From NCBI GenBank assembly GCA_023663185.1, contig JAMPHY010000001.1, positions 42,590 to 106,589 of the forward strand: a stretch of 64,000 bases of DNA, read 5' to 3'. Under the pieces are notes generated by a model that searched no databases, was not told where the DNA came from, and worked only from the letters and a program-made list of their open reading frames with translations. This document shows positions 25,004 to 34,704 of the stretch, piece after piece (the stretch's first letter is position 1; each line of letters starts with the position of its first letter). The stretch comes from Clostridiales bacterium. Its GTDB lineage: Bacteria; Bacillota; Clostridia; Lachnospirales; Lachnospiraceae. The position numbers and the translations under genes are program-made.

Positions 25004-25642
25004 TTATTCTAATACCTTCTTCACCGCCGCCGCAATAGCCTCATCTTTGCAGTTCGCGAAGAAATATTCAGCGAAATGTTCGCCGCTCAAAGCGCCTTTA
25101 ACCAGTTCCCTATCCAGATTTTCAAGAATAGAAACCATATCGTTATGCGTTACCTTCTTTACCTCGTCCAGAATCTTCTTATTCCTTTGCTCAGGAACGA
25201 CTCTTTCCTTAGGATATCCGCCGCCGCCCGGCGTGCAGAATAATTTTTCAAAGATATAAGTAAGGTTGAGTTCGCCGCCCCAGCCAAAATTTTCAGCAAA
25301 AGGAAGGGCGATACAGTTTCCGTCGTTTACCTGTGAGAACAGATATGCGTCTAACGGTGACTCGATATGTCCGCACAATACCTGCGGAAATGAATTACAT
25401 GCAAGCATAGCGCCTTCACCTGTTCCACAGCCCGTAATAACGAAATCCGCAGCTTTGGAATTTAATAAAACAGCGGCAAGAATACCGTTCTGCACATAAG
25501 TAAGCTGATGCTCGTCCTCGGCGGTATACATGCCGTAATTGAACACTTCATGTCCCATCGGCTCTACTACCGATTTTAATGTACTGCAGATAAGCTCATT
25601 TTTTGCCGCCTGACTGTTTTCATTTATTAATGCAATTTTCAT
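25004..25642 (-). CDS. RpiB/LacA/LacB family sugar isomerase, DhuI-like
   Basis: The protein has 212 residues. It belongs to the ribose-5-phosphate isomerase B/galactose-6-phosphate isomerase superfamily, with the active-site stretch TGCGTGEGAMLACNSFP. Its start (KIALINENSQAAKN), QLTYVQNG and the end (GGGGYPKERVVPEQRN, THND) closely recall streptococcal DhuI, which isomerises 4-deoxy-5-keto-uronate in place of KduI. That assignment is from memory of the family and is an inference. It is the last gene of the uxaC-kduI run, 52 bases after kduI. ATG 25642 is chosen over a long upstream frame. Confidence 0.82.
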   Translation of the reverse strand: MKIALINENSQAAKNELICSTLKSVVEPMGHEVFNYGMYTAEDEHQLTYVQNGILAAVLLNSKAADFVITGCGTGEGAMLACNSFPQVLCGHIESPLDAYLFSQVNDGNCIALPFAENFGWGGELNLTYIFEKLFCTPGGGGYPKERVVPEQRNKKILDEVKKVTHNDMVSILENLDRELVKGALSGEHFAEYFFANCKDEAIAAAVKKVLE

Positions 25643-25694
25643 GATAACATCATTCCTTTCTAAACCTTTATTTTCTAGCAATAATATACTTTGC

Positions 25695-26555
25695 TTACAA
25701 TAAATCCTGCATAGCGCAGTCGTCCATATCGTCAAAGTCCTGATTTTCTCCTACCATACCCCAGATAAAAGTGTATGCCTGCGTGCCGCAGCCTGAGTGA
25801 ATCGACCAGCTTGGAGATATGACAGCCTGCTCGTTTCTCATAATTATATGGCGGGTTTCTTTTGGCTCGCCCATGTAGTGCATAACAAGCGCGTCTTCCG
25901 GCATATCGAAATACAGATATACTTCCATTCGTCTGTCATGCGTATGACAAGGCATAGTATTCCATACGCTGCCCGGCTCTAACTTAGTCATGCCCATTTC
26001 CAACTGACAGCTTTCTACCTGACCGGGTAAAATATATTTGCAGATGGTTCTGTGGTTTGCCGACTCTAAAGAGCCTAATTCCACCTTATTACTGTCTTTT
26101 ACGATTACAACGCCCTCAGCCGGCTCGCCTTCTGGTTTAATCAGAACGGTAGGACAGGTTCTGTGCGCCGGCGCGCTGTTTAAATAGAATTTTGCCGGAG
26201 CAGCAGGATTTACGCTCTCAAATACGATTTCCTTAGAGCCCATTCCGATGTACATGCCTTCTTTATGACCTACTTCGTATACTTTGCCGTCAATGGTGAT
26301 TTTGCCGGCTTCACCGATGTTGATAACTCCCAGCTCGCGTCTTTCACAAAAATATTGTGCACGCAGCTCGTCACCTGCCGTAAGCTGCAAAGGCTTTACC
26401 GGAACGGCGGAACCCGTGATAATACGGTCGATATGGCTGTATACCAGCTTGATTTCGTCCTTTTTAAATAAATCGTCAATTAAAAATTCTTCTCTTAAAC
26501 GCTCCGTAGTGTAATATTTGACATCTTTAGGAGATGCCGCTGTCCTTAATTCCAT
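25695..26555 (-). CDS. kduI: 5-dehydro-4-deoxy-D-glucuronate isomerase
   Basis: The protein has 286 residues, close to the usual 278. It converts 4-deoxy-5-keto-uronate, the product of unsaturated galacturonide cleavage, to 2,5-diketo-3-deoxygluconate. The cupin metal site is visible in MPCHTHDRRMEVYLYF and in WSIHSGCGT. It lies 23 bases after uxaC and before the DhuI-like isomerase on the minus strand. Two enzymes for the same step may thus be encoded side by side. Confidence 0.95.
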   Translation of the reverse strand: MELRTAASPKDVKYYTTERLREEFLIDDLFKKDEIKLVYSHIDRIITGSAVPVKPLQLTAGDELRAQYFCERRELGVINIGEAGKITIDGKVYEVGHKEGMYIGMGSKEIVFESVNPAAPAKFYLNSAPAHRTCPTVLIKPEGEPAEGVVIVKDSNKVELGSLESANHRTICKYILPGQVESCQLEMGMTKLEPGSVWNTMPCHTHDRRMEVYLYFDMPEDALVMHYMGEPKETRHIIMRNEQAVISPSWSIHSGCGTQAYTFIWGMVGENQDFDDMDDCAMQDLL

Positions 26556-26578
26556 CTCATTTCCTTCCTTTCTAAATT

Positions 26579-27997
26579 TTATTTCTGAGTATCCAACTTA
26601 AACCCAAAATACTTAACCGCGTTATTATAGCATATTCCTTTAACAATTTCCTCAAGTGTCTCGTAATCGTCGGGATATTCGCCGTTTTCTACCCATGTAC
26701 CGAGCAGATTGCAGAGAATCCTGCGGAAATAATCATGTCTCGTATAGGAAAGGAAGCTTCTTGAATCGGTAAGCATTCCTACGAAACCAGACAGATTGCC
26801 GAGGTTTGCAAGGGAAATCATCTGGTCCTGCATACCTGTCTTATGGTCGTTGAACCACCACGCTGAACCCTGTTGGATTTTGGCAACTGCCGTAGAGTCT
26901 TGGAAGCAGCCTAAAATCGTGCCGATTGCCTGATTGTCATTAGGATTCAAACTATATATGATGGTCTTAGGAAGTTCGTCCGTCTTAATCAGTGCGTTCA
27001 GATAATCCGCCATCTCGGAAGACGGAGCATAATTATTGATACAGTCATAGCCTGTATCGGGACCAAGTTCATTGAAACGGAGCGTATTATTGTCACGCTT
27101 GCAGCCGTAGTGAAGCTGCATTACCCAGCCGCGCTTGGAATATTCCCTGCCGACAAAGAGCATGAAAGCTGTCTTAAACTTAAGTTCTTCCGCACGGTCC
27201 ACATCTTTTCCGGAAAGGCGTTTTGCAAAGATAGCTTCTATTTCTTCTACGGAAGCCGGCGCATACATTACATATTCAAGCGCATGGTCGGAAACGCAGC
27301 AGCCCATAGAAGCAAAGAAGTCCATGCGGACCGATAAAGCCTTGCACATATCGGCAAAAGTATTTATTTTAACTCCCGATACCTCCGTCAGTTTGTCAAT
27401 ATATTCCTTATATGTCGGTTTCTCGATATTCATCGCCTTGTCGGGACGCCATGCAGGAAGCACCTGAACGTCGAAAGAGTCATCTTCTGCGATTTTCTTA
27501 TGCCATTCCAGAGAATCTACCGGGTCGTCAGTGGTGCAGATTAAGGTGACATTGGACTGTTTAATGATGTTGCGCACCGACATTGAAGGTTCGGCAAGCT
27601 TTTTATTACAGATATCCCAGACTTCTTCAGCAGTATTTTTGTTCAATACGCCGTGATAGCCGAAATATTTCTGCAATTCCAGATGTGACCAGTGGAAAAG
27701 CGGGTTGCCGATAGCTTTGCCCAGACATTCAGCCCATTTTAAGAACTTTTCCTTATCAGAAGAGCCGCCGGTTATGTAGTATTCATCGACTCCGCAGGAG
27801 CGCATAAAACGCCACTTATAATGGTCGCCGCCTAACCATACGCGAGTGATGTTTTCAAATTGACGGTCTTCGTAGATTTCCTGCGGATTGATGTGACAGT
27901 GGTAGTCTAAAATCGGGGTATCCGCCGCATAATCGAAGTAAAGCTTCGCCGCCGTGTCGTTAGAGAGTAAAAAGTTTTTGTCCATGAATTTTTTCAT
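26579..27997 (-). CDS. uxaC: Glucuronate/galacturonate isomerase
   Basis: The protein has 472 residues, full length for the amidohydrolase-related uronate isomerase family. It converts D-galacturonate to tagaturonate and glucuronate to fructuronate. DYHCHINPQEI near the N-terminus contains the family's HxH, and LTDSRSFLSYTRHDYFRRI near the C-terminus is a strong family signature. GAGGG and ATG 27997 mark the start; an upstream frame to 28054 lacks a site. It is the first gene of the minus-strand run and divergent from uxaB. Confidence 0.95.
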   Translation of the reverse strand: MKKFMDKNFLLSNDTAAKLYFDYAADTPILDYHCHINPQEIYEDRQFENITRVWLGGDHYKWRFMRSCGVDEYYITGGSSDKEKFLKWAECLGKAIGNPLFHWSHLELQKYFGYHGVLNKNTAEEVWDICNKKLAEPSMSVRNIIKQSNVTLICTTDDPVDSLEWHKKIAEDDSFDVQVLPAWRPDKAMNIEKPTYKEYIDKLTEVSGVKINTFADMCKALSVRMDFFASMGCCVSDHALEYVMYAPASVEEIEAIFAKRLSGKDVDRAEELKFKTAFMLFVGREYSKRGWVMQLHYGCKRDNNTLRFNELGPDTGYDCINNYAPSSEMADYLNALIKTDELPKTIIYSLNPNDNQAIGTILGCFQDSTAVAKIQQGSAWWFNDHKTGMQDQMISLANLGNLSGFVGMLTDSRSFLSYTRHDYFRRILCNLLGTWVENGEYPDDYETLEEIVKGICYNNAVKYFGFKLDTQK

Positions 27998-28045
27998 TTT
28001 GTTCCCTCTTTTCTTTAAAAAATACTTAAAAAAACACCTAATAAC

Positions 28046-28074
28046 ATGATACAATATGAAGATAAATAAAGCAA
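28046..28074 (-). promoter_or_regulatory. Promoter of the uxaC-kduI operon
   Basis: The minus strand has TTGCTT (28069-28074), a 17-base spacer and TATCAT (28046-28051). Confidence 0.5.
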
Positions 28075-28080
28075 CAGAAA

Positions 28081-28119
28081 AACTTCGGTAAAACTTCTAA
28101 ATTCAGCCTTGACGAAGTT
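28081..28119. promoter_or_regulatory. Inverted repeat in the uxaC/uxaB divergent region
   Basis: AACTTCG (28081-28087) is mirrored by CGAAGTT (28113-28119), with another AACTTC at 28092-28097. It lies between the divergent promoters, next to a plus-strand TTGACG (28109-28114), and may bind the uronate-pathway regulator. No regulator gene is adjacent. Confidence 0.4.
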
Positions 28120-28214
28120 GTATATTATGTGTAAAAATATTAAGTGAAATATTGTAATTATGAAAAAAATGCACAAAAGATTTGGGGGAAAATTAAGGAA
28201 GGAGATTTTGCAGC

Positions 28215-29678
28215 ATGGAACTTTTAAGCAAAAAGAAAACAGGGAAGGTGGAAAGACCGGTAAAGGTCTTACAGTTTGGCGAAGGGAACTTCTTGCGTGC
28301 GTTTGTCGATTATATGATTGATATCGCAAATGAAAGCGGCGAATTTAACGGGGACATAGTTTTAGTTAAGCCGATTGAATTTGGCAATTTGAAGCTTTTT
28401 CATGAGCAGGAATGTCAGTATACGGTACAGCTTCGCGGTATAGCGGACGGTGAAGCCAAGAAGATTAACAGAATCATCACGAGCGTAACTGACGCGGTGG
28501 ACGCTTACGAGGAATATGAGAAGTATGCAGGATATGCGAAGCTTGATTCGCTGCGCTTCATAGTATCCAATACAACAGAGGCGGGCATTGTTTACGACGA
28601 TACGGATAAGCTTGAGCTTAATCCGCCAAAGACATATCCCGGCAAGCTGACGAAGTTTTTATATGAAAGATATACGCATTTTAACGGAGCGCAGGATAAA
28701 GGTCTGGTAATGCTCCCGGTAGAGCTGATTGATGATAACGGTATACACCTTAAAGAATGCGTGCTTAAATTGGCAAAACTTTGGAATCTCGAAGACGGAT
28801 TTACAAACTGGCTGAATGATGCCTGCGTATTCACTTCTACGCTGGTTGACAGAATCGTTACGGGATATCCGAGAGATGAAGCAGAAGAACTCTGTAAAGA
28901 ATTTGGTTATCAAGACAATCTGATTGTAACGGGCGAGCCGTTTGCCCTCTGGGTAATTGAGAGCGCTAAGGATATAAGCGATGAACTGCCGCTGGCGAAG
29001 GTAGGACTTCCGGTTATCTTTACGGATAACCAGAAGCCATATAAGCAGAGAAAAGTGCGTATCTTAAACGGCGCGCATACTTCCTTCGTACTTGCTTCTT
29101 ATCTGTGCGGAAATGATATTGTATTAGAGTCCATGAATGACGAGCTTATCTTGAAATTTATTAAGGCGACTATTTTTGACGAGGTTATCCCGACTCTGAC
29201 GCTGCCTAAGCAGGAGTTGGAAGATTTTGCGGAAGCTGTGCTTACAAGATTCAACAATCCGTATGTAAAACATGCGCATTTGTCGATTTCGCTTAACTCC
29301 GTTTCTAAGTGGAGAGCAAGATGTATGCCAAGCTTCTTAGAATACATTGATAAAAAAGGCAGCCTTCCTAAGCACCTGACCTTCTCGCTTGCTGCATTGA
29401 TGGCGTTCTATACCGGAACCGAGATAAGAGATAAGGCTTTAATCGGACACCGCGACGGGCAGGAGTATAACATAATGGACGATGCTGCGGTACTGGAATT
29501 TTTCGCAGCTAACAGCAGCAAGGAGCCTGCGCAGTATGCACATGCGGTACTTAGCAATACGGATTTCTGGGGACAGGATTTAAGCGCTCTTTCAGGAGTG
29601 GAAGAGGCGATTACATCTTATCTGACAGATATTCGTGCCGTTGGAATGCGTAAGACGATGGAGAAAATCTTTGGATAG
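28215..29678 (+). CDS. uxaB: Tagaturonate reductase (altronate oxidoreductase)
   Basis: The protein has 487 residues. It belongs to the long-chain mannitol dehydrogenase family and reduces tagaturonate to altronate with NADH. KVLQFGEGNFLRAFVDYM is the nucleotide-binding start and KVRILNGAHTSFV carries the family's catalytic lysine region. GGAGA supports ATG 28215. It is the first gene of the plus-strand run with uxaA and a KDG-type dehydrogenase. Confidence 0.95.
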   Translation: MELLSKKKTGKVERPVKVLQFGEGNFLRAFVDYMIDIANESGEFNGDIVLVKPIEFGNLKLFHEQECQYTVQLRGIADGEAKKINRIITSVTDAVDAYEEYEKYAGYAKLDSLRFIVSNTTEAGIVYDDTDKLELNPPKTYPGKLTKFLYERYTHFNGAQDKGLVMLPVELIDDNGIHLKECVLKLAKLWNLEDGFTNWLNDACVFTSTLVDRIVTGYPRDEAEELCKEFGYQDNLIVTGEPFALWVIESAKDISDELPLAKVGLPVIFTDNQKPYKQRKVRILNGAHTSFVLASYLCGNDIVLESMNDELILKFIKATIFDEVIPTLTLPKQELEDFAEAVLTRFNNPYVKHAHLSISLNSVSKWRARCMPSFLEYIDKKGSLPKHLTFSLAALMAFYTGTEIRDKALIGHRDGQEYNIMDDAAVLEFFAANSSKEPAQYAHAVLSNTDFWGQDLSALSGVEEAITSYLTDIRAVGMRKTMEKIFG

Positions 29679-29766
29679 CGTTAATCTTTGAGCAGTATAA
29701 ATCTTCGGACAGTATATAAGCCTGATGCAACTCAAGGCAGGCGGAAAGGAAGCATATATATCAAGC

Positions 29767-31248
29767 ATGAAGGATTATATTAAGATTCATGAGAGCGACA
29801 ATGTAGTTGTTGCAATTAAGGAAATAAGTGCGGGAGAGACCGTAAACGCTGGAAATCTTCAAGTGACTGCGAAAGAAACGATTCCTGCAGGGCATAAGAT
29901 GGCGCTTTGCGACATAGCTGAGGGTGAGGAAGTTATTAAGTACGGTTTCCGTATCGGAAATGCAAAAGAAAACATTGAAGCTGGAGCGTGGATACATACG
30001 CATAATATCAAGACGGCGCTCGGAGATTTGCTGGAATATAATTACGAGCCGGTGGAAATCAAAGAGAATGTTTCAGAAGACGCAGAGTTCATGGGATTTG
30101 TAAGACCGGACGGACAGGTTGGAGTACGTAATGAGATATGGGTTATTCCGACTGTAGGCTGCGTAAATAATATTGCGACGGCGCTTGCTAAGGCTGCATG
30201 CAGCCGCATAAAAGGAAGCGTTGATGAGGTAATTGCTTTTCCACACCCATACGGCTGTTCTCAGATGGGCGACGACCAAGAGCATACCAGAACAATTCTT
30301 GCGGATTTGATAAAACACCCGAATGCAGGCGGCGTGCTGGTATTGGGCTTAGGCTGTGAAAACAGTAATATCGATGTGCTTAAGTCGTATATAGGCGAGG
30401 TAGACGGGGACAGGGTTAAGTTTTTAGTGTGTCAGGAAACGGAAGACGAGATGGAGACGGGCGCGAAGCTTTTAGACGAGCTGATTGATTATGCGGCGTC
30501 GTTTGAGAGGGAGCCGGTCAGCGCATCTAAGCTTATTGTGGGAATGAAATGCGGCGGCAGCGACGGATTTTCCGGTATCACCGCTAATCCCTTAGTTGGA
30601 AGATTTTCTGACCTGCTCATAAGTAAAGGCGGAACTACGATTTTGACAGAGGTGCCGGAAATGTTCGGTGCGGAGACTTTGCTGATGAACCGTTGTGAAA
30701 ATAAGGAATTGTTTGACGAGACGGTGAAGCTGATTAATGACTTTAAGCAGTATTTTAAGAGCAATAATCAGACGATATATGAGAACCCTTCGCCGGGCAA
30801 TAAGAAGGGCGGCATATCGACGCTGGAGGATAAATCCTTAGGCTGCACGCAGAAGTCCGGCAGCGCGCCGGTAAAGGGTGTACTGGCGTATGGACAAAGA
30901 GTGGAGACGGCAGGACTTAATCTGCTTAGCGCGCCGGGCAACGATTTGGTGGCGTCTACGGCGTTAGCGGCAAGCGGGGCGCATATCGTACTTTTTACTA
31001 CGGGACGCGGAACGCCGTTTGCTTCACCGGTGCCGACAGTCAAGATTTCCAGTAACAGCGCCTTAGCGGGTAAAAAGAAGAACTGGATTGACTTTAACGC
31101 GGGCGTTCTGGTAGAGGATAAGGATATTGACGAAACGGCAAAGGAACTGTTTGACTATGTAATCGATGTGGCGTCAGGTAAAAAGGTATGTAGCGAAGAA
31201 GCAGGATTTCACGATATGGCTATTTTCAAACAAGGCGTTACATTGTAA
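29767..31248 (+). CDS. uxaA: Altronate dehydratase
   Basis: The protein has 493 residues and dehydrates altronate to KDG. The N-terminal SAF-like domain (about residues 1-90) is followed by the large catalytic domain, with PHPYGCSQMGDD and the GLGCENSN stretch that hold conserved cysteines and metal ligands. The C-terminus (EEAGFHDMAIFKQGVTL) is intact. A frame opens at ATG 29725, but the family normally begins with KDYIKIHESDN, so I prefer 29767; neither start has ideal spacing from AAAGGA at 29746-29750. Confidence 0.94.
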   Translation: MKDYIKIHESDNVVVAIKEISAGETVNAGNLQVTAKETIPAGHKMALCDIAEGEEVIKYGFRIGNAKENIEAGAWIHTHNIKTALGDLLEYNYEPVEIKENVSEDAEFMGFVRPDGQVGVRNEIWVIPTVGCVNNIATALAKAACSRIKGSVDEVIAFPHPYGCSQMGDDQEHTRTILADLIKHPNAGGVLVLGLGCENSNIDVLKSYIGEVDGDRVKFLVCQETEDEMETGAKLLDELIDYAASFEREPVSASKLIVGMKCGGSDGFSGITANPLVGRFSDLLISKGGTTILTEVPEMFGAETLLMNRCENKELFDETVKLINDFKQYFKSNNQTIYENPSPGNKKGGISTLEDKSLGCTQKSGSAPVKGVLAYGQRVETAGLNLLSAPGNDLVASTALAASGAHIVLFTTGRGTPFASPVPTVKISSNSALAGKKKNWIDFNAGVLVEDKDIDETAKELFDYVIDVASGKKVCSEEAGFHDMAIFKQGVTL

Positions 31249-31329
31249 AACATAATTTGACAGGTTAAGTAAGAATAATGAATTACTATGTTAATGAATC
31301 AATAATTTTAATATAAGGAGGACAAGGAA

Positions 31330-32139
31330 ATGGCAATTTTGAACAAATTTTCATTGGAAGGCAAGGTAGCTCTTATAACAGGAGCGTCCTACGGAATCGG
31401 ATTTGCAATCGCAACCGCATATGCGGAGGCAGGCGCAACCATCGTTTTCAATGACATTAAGCAGGAGCTTGTAGATAAGGGCTTAGCTGCTTATGAAGAG
31501 AAAGGCATTAAGGCTCACGGCTATGTATGCGACGTAACTAATGAGGAGCAGGTAAACGAGCTGGTAGCAAAGGTAGAGAAGGAAGTCGGAGTTATTGATA
31601 TTCTCGTAAACAATGCCGGAATCATTAAACGTATCCCTATGTGCGATATGACGGCTGAGCAGTTCAGACAGGTTATCGACGTAGATTTGAACGCACCTTT
31701 CATCGTATCTAAAGCGGTTATTCCTTCCATGATTAAGAAAGGACACGGCAAGATTATAAACATCTGCTCAATGATGAGTGAGCTCGGACGTGAGACCGTA
31801 TCCGCATATGCGGCTGCAAAGGGCGGTTTAAAGATGCTCACAAGAAATATTGCTTCTGAATATGGTGAGTTTAACATTCAGTGTAACGGCATTGGCCCCG
31901 GTTACATAGCAACGCCTCAGACGGCTCCGCTGCGCGAGGTTCAGCCGGACGGTTCAAAGCACCCGTTCGACCAGTTTATCATCGCTAAGACTCCGGCGGC
32001 AAGATGGGGAGATACCTCAGACCTTCAGGGACCTGCAGTATTCCTTGCATCTGATGCGTCAGATTTTGTCAACGGTCATGTTCTCTATGTAGACGGCGGT
32101 ATCCTTGCTTATATCGGAAAACAGCCTCAGGGTGAATAA
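31330..32139 (+). CDS. SDR family dehydrogenase, KduD/DhuD-like (often named gluconate 5-dehydrogenase)
   Basis: The protein has 269 residues. TGASYGIGFAIA is the NAD(P)-binding loop, NNAG follows, and S...YAAAKGG supplies the catalytic Ser-Tyr-Lys set. In this context the likely reaction is reduction of 2,5-diketo-3-deoxygluconate (3-deoxy-glycero-hexulosonate) to KDG, the step after KduI or DhuI. It resembles streptococcal DhuD more than E. coli KduD, as far as I can judge from memory. AAGGAGG supports ATG 31330. A strong terminator follows. Confidence 0.88.
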   Translation: MAILNKFSLEGKVALITGASYGIGFAIATAYAEAGATIVFNDIKQELVDKGLAAYEEKGIKAHGYVCDVTNEEQVNELVAKVEKEVGVIDILVNNAGIIKRIPMCDMTAEQFRQVIDVDLNAPFIVSKAVIPSMIKKGHGKIINICSMMSELGRETVSAYAAAKGGLKMLTRNIASEYGEFNIQCNGIGPGYIATPQTAPLREVQPDGSKHPFDQFIIAKTPAARWGDTSDLQGPAVFLASDASDFVNGHVLYVDGGILAYIGKQPQGE

Positions 32140-32173
32140 GTCTAAAGATTATATAAGATTATTAAGATTTAGG

Positions 32174-32205
32174 GGTGGCAGCATAATGTTGGCTGCCACC
32201 TTTTT
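32174..32205 (+). terminator. Terminator after the uxaB-uxaA-SDR run
   Basis: GGTGGCAGC (32174-32182) pairs with GCTGCCACC (32192-32200), followed by TTTTT. It separates this run from the GH28 gene. Confidence 0.9.
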
Positions 32206-32239
32206 AAAAAAGCAAATCAGTATAGGAGGAGTATAGCGG

Positions 32240-33799
32240 GTGGATATTCGACTGATTATGAAGACGGCGCGCAGCGTGTCGTTAGAATTGAAAGATGGGG
32301 GAATTTATGAGACTGTAGAAACCTATCGGTTATTTGTTAATAATATGGAATATAAATTGACTAATACAGTCATTACAAGTATATATGATTTGAAACCGAA
32401 TACTGAGTATTTGGTAGAAGCAAAAAATAAAAATGATGAGACCGTCGGGAGTATTACTTTTAGAACCGATAAAGAATTTGTGACGATAAATGTAAGGGAG
32501 CTGGGCGCAGCAGGAGACGGAGTATCGGACGATACCAGCTTTATACAGGCTGCGATTATGGCGTGTCCTGAGAAAAGCCGCGTGCTTATTCCTAAAGGAA
32601 AGTATAAGATTACCAGTATTTTTCTTAAAAGCGGCATCAATTTGGAAATTGCAAAGGACGCAGAGTTGTTGGCGCAGACTGACAGAAACCGTTTTGTGAA
32701 GTTTCCGGGTATGATTGAAAGCTATGACGAGCAGGACGAATATAATCTCGGAACATGGGAAGGCAATCCGCTGCCGATGTTTGCGGGAATTATTACGGGA
32801 ATCGGAGTATCCGACGTAAAATTGTACGGTGAGGGGACTGTGAACGGTTGTGCCAGCCACGATAATTGGTGGCATAATGAGAAAGTTATGGTAGGCGCTT
32901 TCAGACCGAGAATGCTGTTTTTGAACCATTGCGAGCGGATACAGGTGCAGGGACTGACATTCTGCAATAGTCCCGCGTGGGTTATACACCCGTATTTTAG
33001 TAATGAACTTATATTCAGTAACCTCAATATACAGAATCCGCAGAAGTCGCCTAATACCGACGGCTTAGATCCGGAATCCTGTAAAAATGTGGAAATTCTG
33101 GGCGTGCATTTTTCACTGGGGGACGACTGCATAGCGGTTAAATCAGGCAAGGTGTATATGGGTAAAAAATATAAAACTCCTTCAGAGAATATCCATGTGT
33201 ACCAGTGCCTGATGGAGAACGGGCATGGCGCAGTTACTGTCGGCAGCGAGATTGGTGCGGGCGTGCGAAATATGACTGTGGAGAATTGCCGATTTTCACG
33301 TACTGACCGCGGACTTAGGATTAAGACCAGAAGGGGACGCGGTAAAGATTCTATTTTAGACGAAATCGTTTTTAAAAATATCGAGATGGACAATGTTATG
33401 ACTCCGTTTACCGCCAACGCCTTCTATTTCTGCGATCCTGACGGCAGAACCGAGTATGTGCAGTCCAGGGAAACATATCCGATAGATGATAATACGCCGG
33501 AAATGAGGCATTTTCTCTTTGAAAATATCCATGCAGCCAACTGTCATGTGGCGGCGGCGTTTTTTGAAGGGTTGCCGGAGCAAAAGATTGAGAAGCTTGA
33601 AATGCGTAACTGCTTCATTTCTTTTGCTAAAGAAACTAAAACCGACGTGCCGATTATGTCATTCGGAGTGGACGCATGTTCCAAAAAGGGAATCCATGCA
33701 ACTAATGTGAAGCTTTTGGTTTTAGATAATGTAGAGATAGAAGGCAATACGGGAGAAGCTCTTGAATTACAGGGCGTGGACGAAGTATTAAAAAGCTGA
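32240..33799 (+). CDS. Glycoside hydrolase family 28 polygalacturonase (probably exo-acting, cytoplasmic)
   Basis: The protein has 519 residues. A short N-terminal fibronectin-like domain (about 1-80) precedes the pectinase beta-helix. All GH28 motifs are present: D274 in NTDG, D295/D296 in GDDC, H329 in GHG, and RIKT. There is no signal peptide, so it should remove galacturonate from imported oligogalacturonides. The start is GTG 32240, with GGAGGAG 8 bases upstream. The next genes follow within 50 bases and form an operon with the isomerase and GH105. Confidence 0.93.
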   Translation: MDIRLIMKTARSVSLELKDGGIYETVETYRLFVNNMEYKLTNTVITSIYDLKPNTEYLVEAKNKNDETVGSITFRTDKEFVTINVRELGAAGDGVSDDTSFIQAAIMACPEKSRVLIPKGKYKITSIFLKSGINLEIAKDAELLAQTDRNRFVKFPGMIESYDEQDEYNLGTWEGNPLPMFAGIITGIGVSDVKLYGEGTVNGCASHDNWWHNEKVMVGAFRPRMLFLNHCERIQVQGLTFCNSPAWVIHPYFSNELIFSNLNIQNPQKSPNTDGLDPESCKNVEILGVHFSLGDDCIAVKSGKVYMGKKYKTPSENIHVYQCLMENGHGAVTVGSEIGAGVRNMTVENCRFSRTDRGLRIKTRRGRGKDSILDEIVFKNIEMDNVMTPFTANAFYFCDPDGRTEYVQSRETYPIDDNTPEMRHFLFENIHAANCHVAAAFFEGLPEQKIEKLEMRNCFISFAKETKTDVPIMSFGVDACSKKGIHATNVKLLVLDNVEIEGNTGEALELQGVDEVLKS

Positions 33800-33821
33800 T
33801 ATATGGAAAGGAGTGCTAATA

Positions 33822-34658
33822 ATGCAGTTAGGGATACGGTTGCACGATATTAAAAAGGCTCCGCTAGAGGAGAGGCTTAAAATCGCCAATGAGCAGGGAT
33901 TTAAGTGCGGTCATCTGGCGCTGTCCAAAGTTATTTCGGAATATTCGACGGCTGACTCTGCGCTGACGCCGGGTTTTGCATGTTATCTAAAAAGGATATT
34001 TGCCGAGTCGCAGCTTGATATTGCTGTGCTTGGCTGTTATTTGAATCTGGCAAATCCTAATGAAGAAAGCCTGAAAAAGATACAAGGACGCTATATGGCG
34101 CATATACGGTTCGCTTCACTTCTAGGCGCAGGCGTAGTGGGGACTGAGACCGGAGCGGTCAATGAAGAGTATAAGTACGAAGAGCGCAACCATTCTGACG
34201 AGGCTTTGCAGATTTTTATTAAAAATTTAAGACCGGTAGTGGAATGTGCCGAAAAGATGGGAGTTATTTTTGCAATCGAGCCGGTATATAAACATATTGT
34301 ATGCAATCCTAAGCGAGCAAGACAGGTGTTAGACGAGATAGCCTCTCCTAACCTTCAGATTATTTTCGATCCGGTCAATCTGCTGGATATCAGTAATTAT
34401 CAGGATAGAGGACAGATTATCCATGAGGCGATTGACCTTTTAGGTCAGGATATTGCGATGGTTCATATCAAGGATTTCAGGATTGAAGACGGCAAGATGG
34501 TTTCCGTGGCAGCAGGCACAGGCGAGATGGACTATGGTGAGATTATCCGCTTTATTAAGGCGCAGAAACCGTATATACATGTGACGCTTGAGAATACCGT
34601 TCCGGATAATGCGGTTGAGGCGAGGAAGTATATTCAGGGGTTGTGGGATAACGTATAG
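33822..34658 (+). CDS. Sugar phosphate isomerase/epimerase (AP endonuclease 2-like TIM barrel)
   Basis: The protein has 278 residues. GVIFAIEPVYKHIV, IIFDPVNLLDI and MVHIKDFRI supply the Glu, Asp, His and Asp ligands typical of xylose isomerase-like TIM barrels. These enzymes isomerise or epimerise free sugars or sugar phosphates. Between GH28 and GH105 it may handle a pectin-derived sugar, but the substrate is unknown. AAGGAG (33807-33812) selects ATG 33822 over an upstream GTG. Confidence 0.85.
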   Translation: MQLGIRLHDIKKAPLEERLKIANEQGFKCGHLALSKVISEYSTADSALTPGFACYLKRIFAESQLDIAVLGCYLNLANPNEESLKKIQGRYMAHIRFASLLGAGVVGTETGAVNEEYKYEERNHSDEALQIFIKNLRPVVECAEKMGVIFAIEPVYKHIVCNPKRARQVLDEIASPNLQIIFDPVNLLDISNYQDRGQIIHEAIDLLGQDIAMVHIKDFRIEDGKMVSVAAGTGEMDYGEIIRFIKAQKPYIHVTLENTVPDNAVEARKYIQGLWDNV

Positions 34659-34704
34659 GTATTTGTGGAACAAAGTTATAAAATTGAAAGGACAGGATAG
34701 CAGT

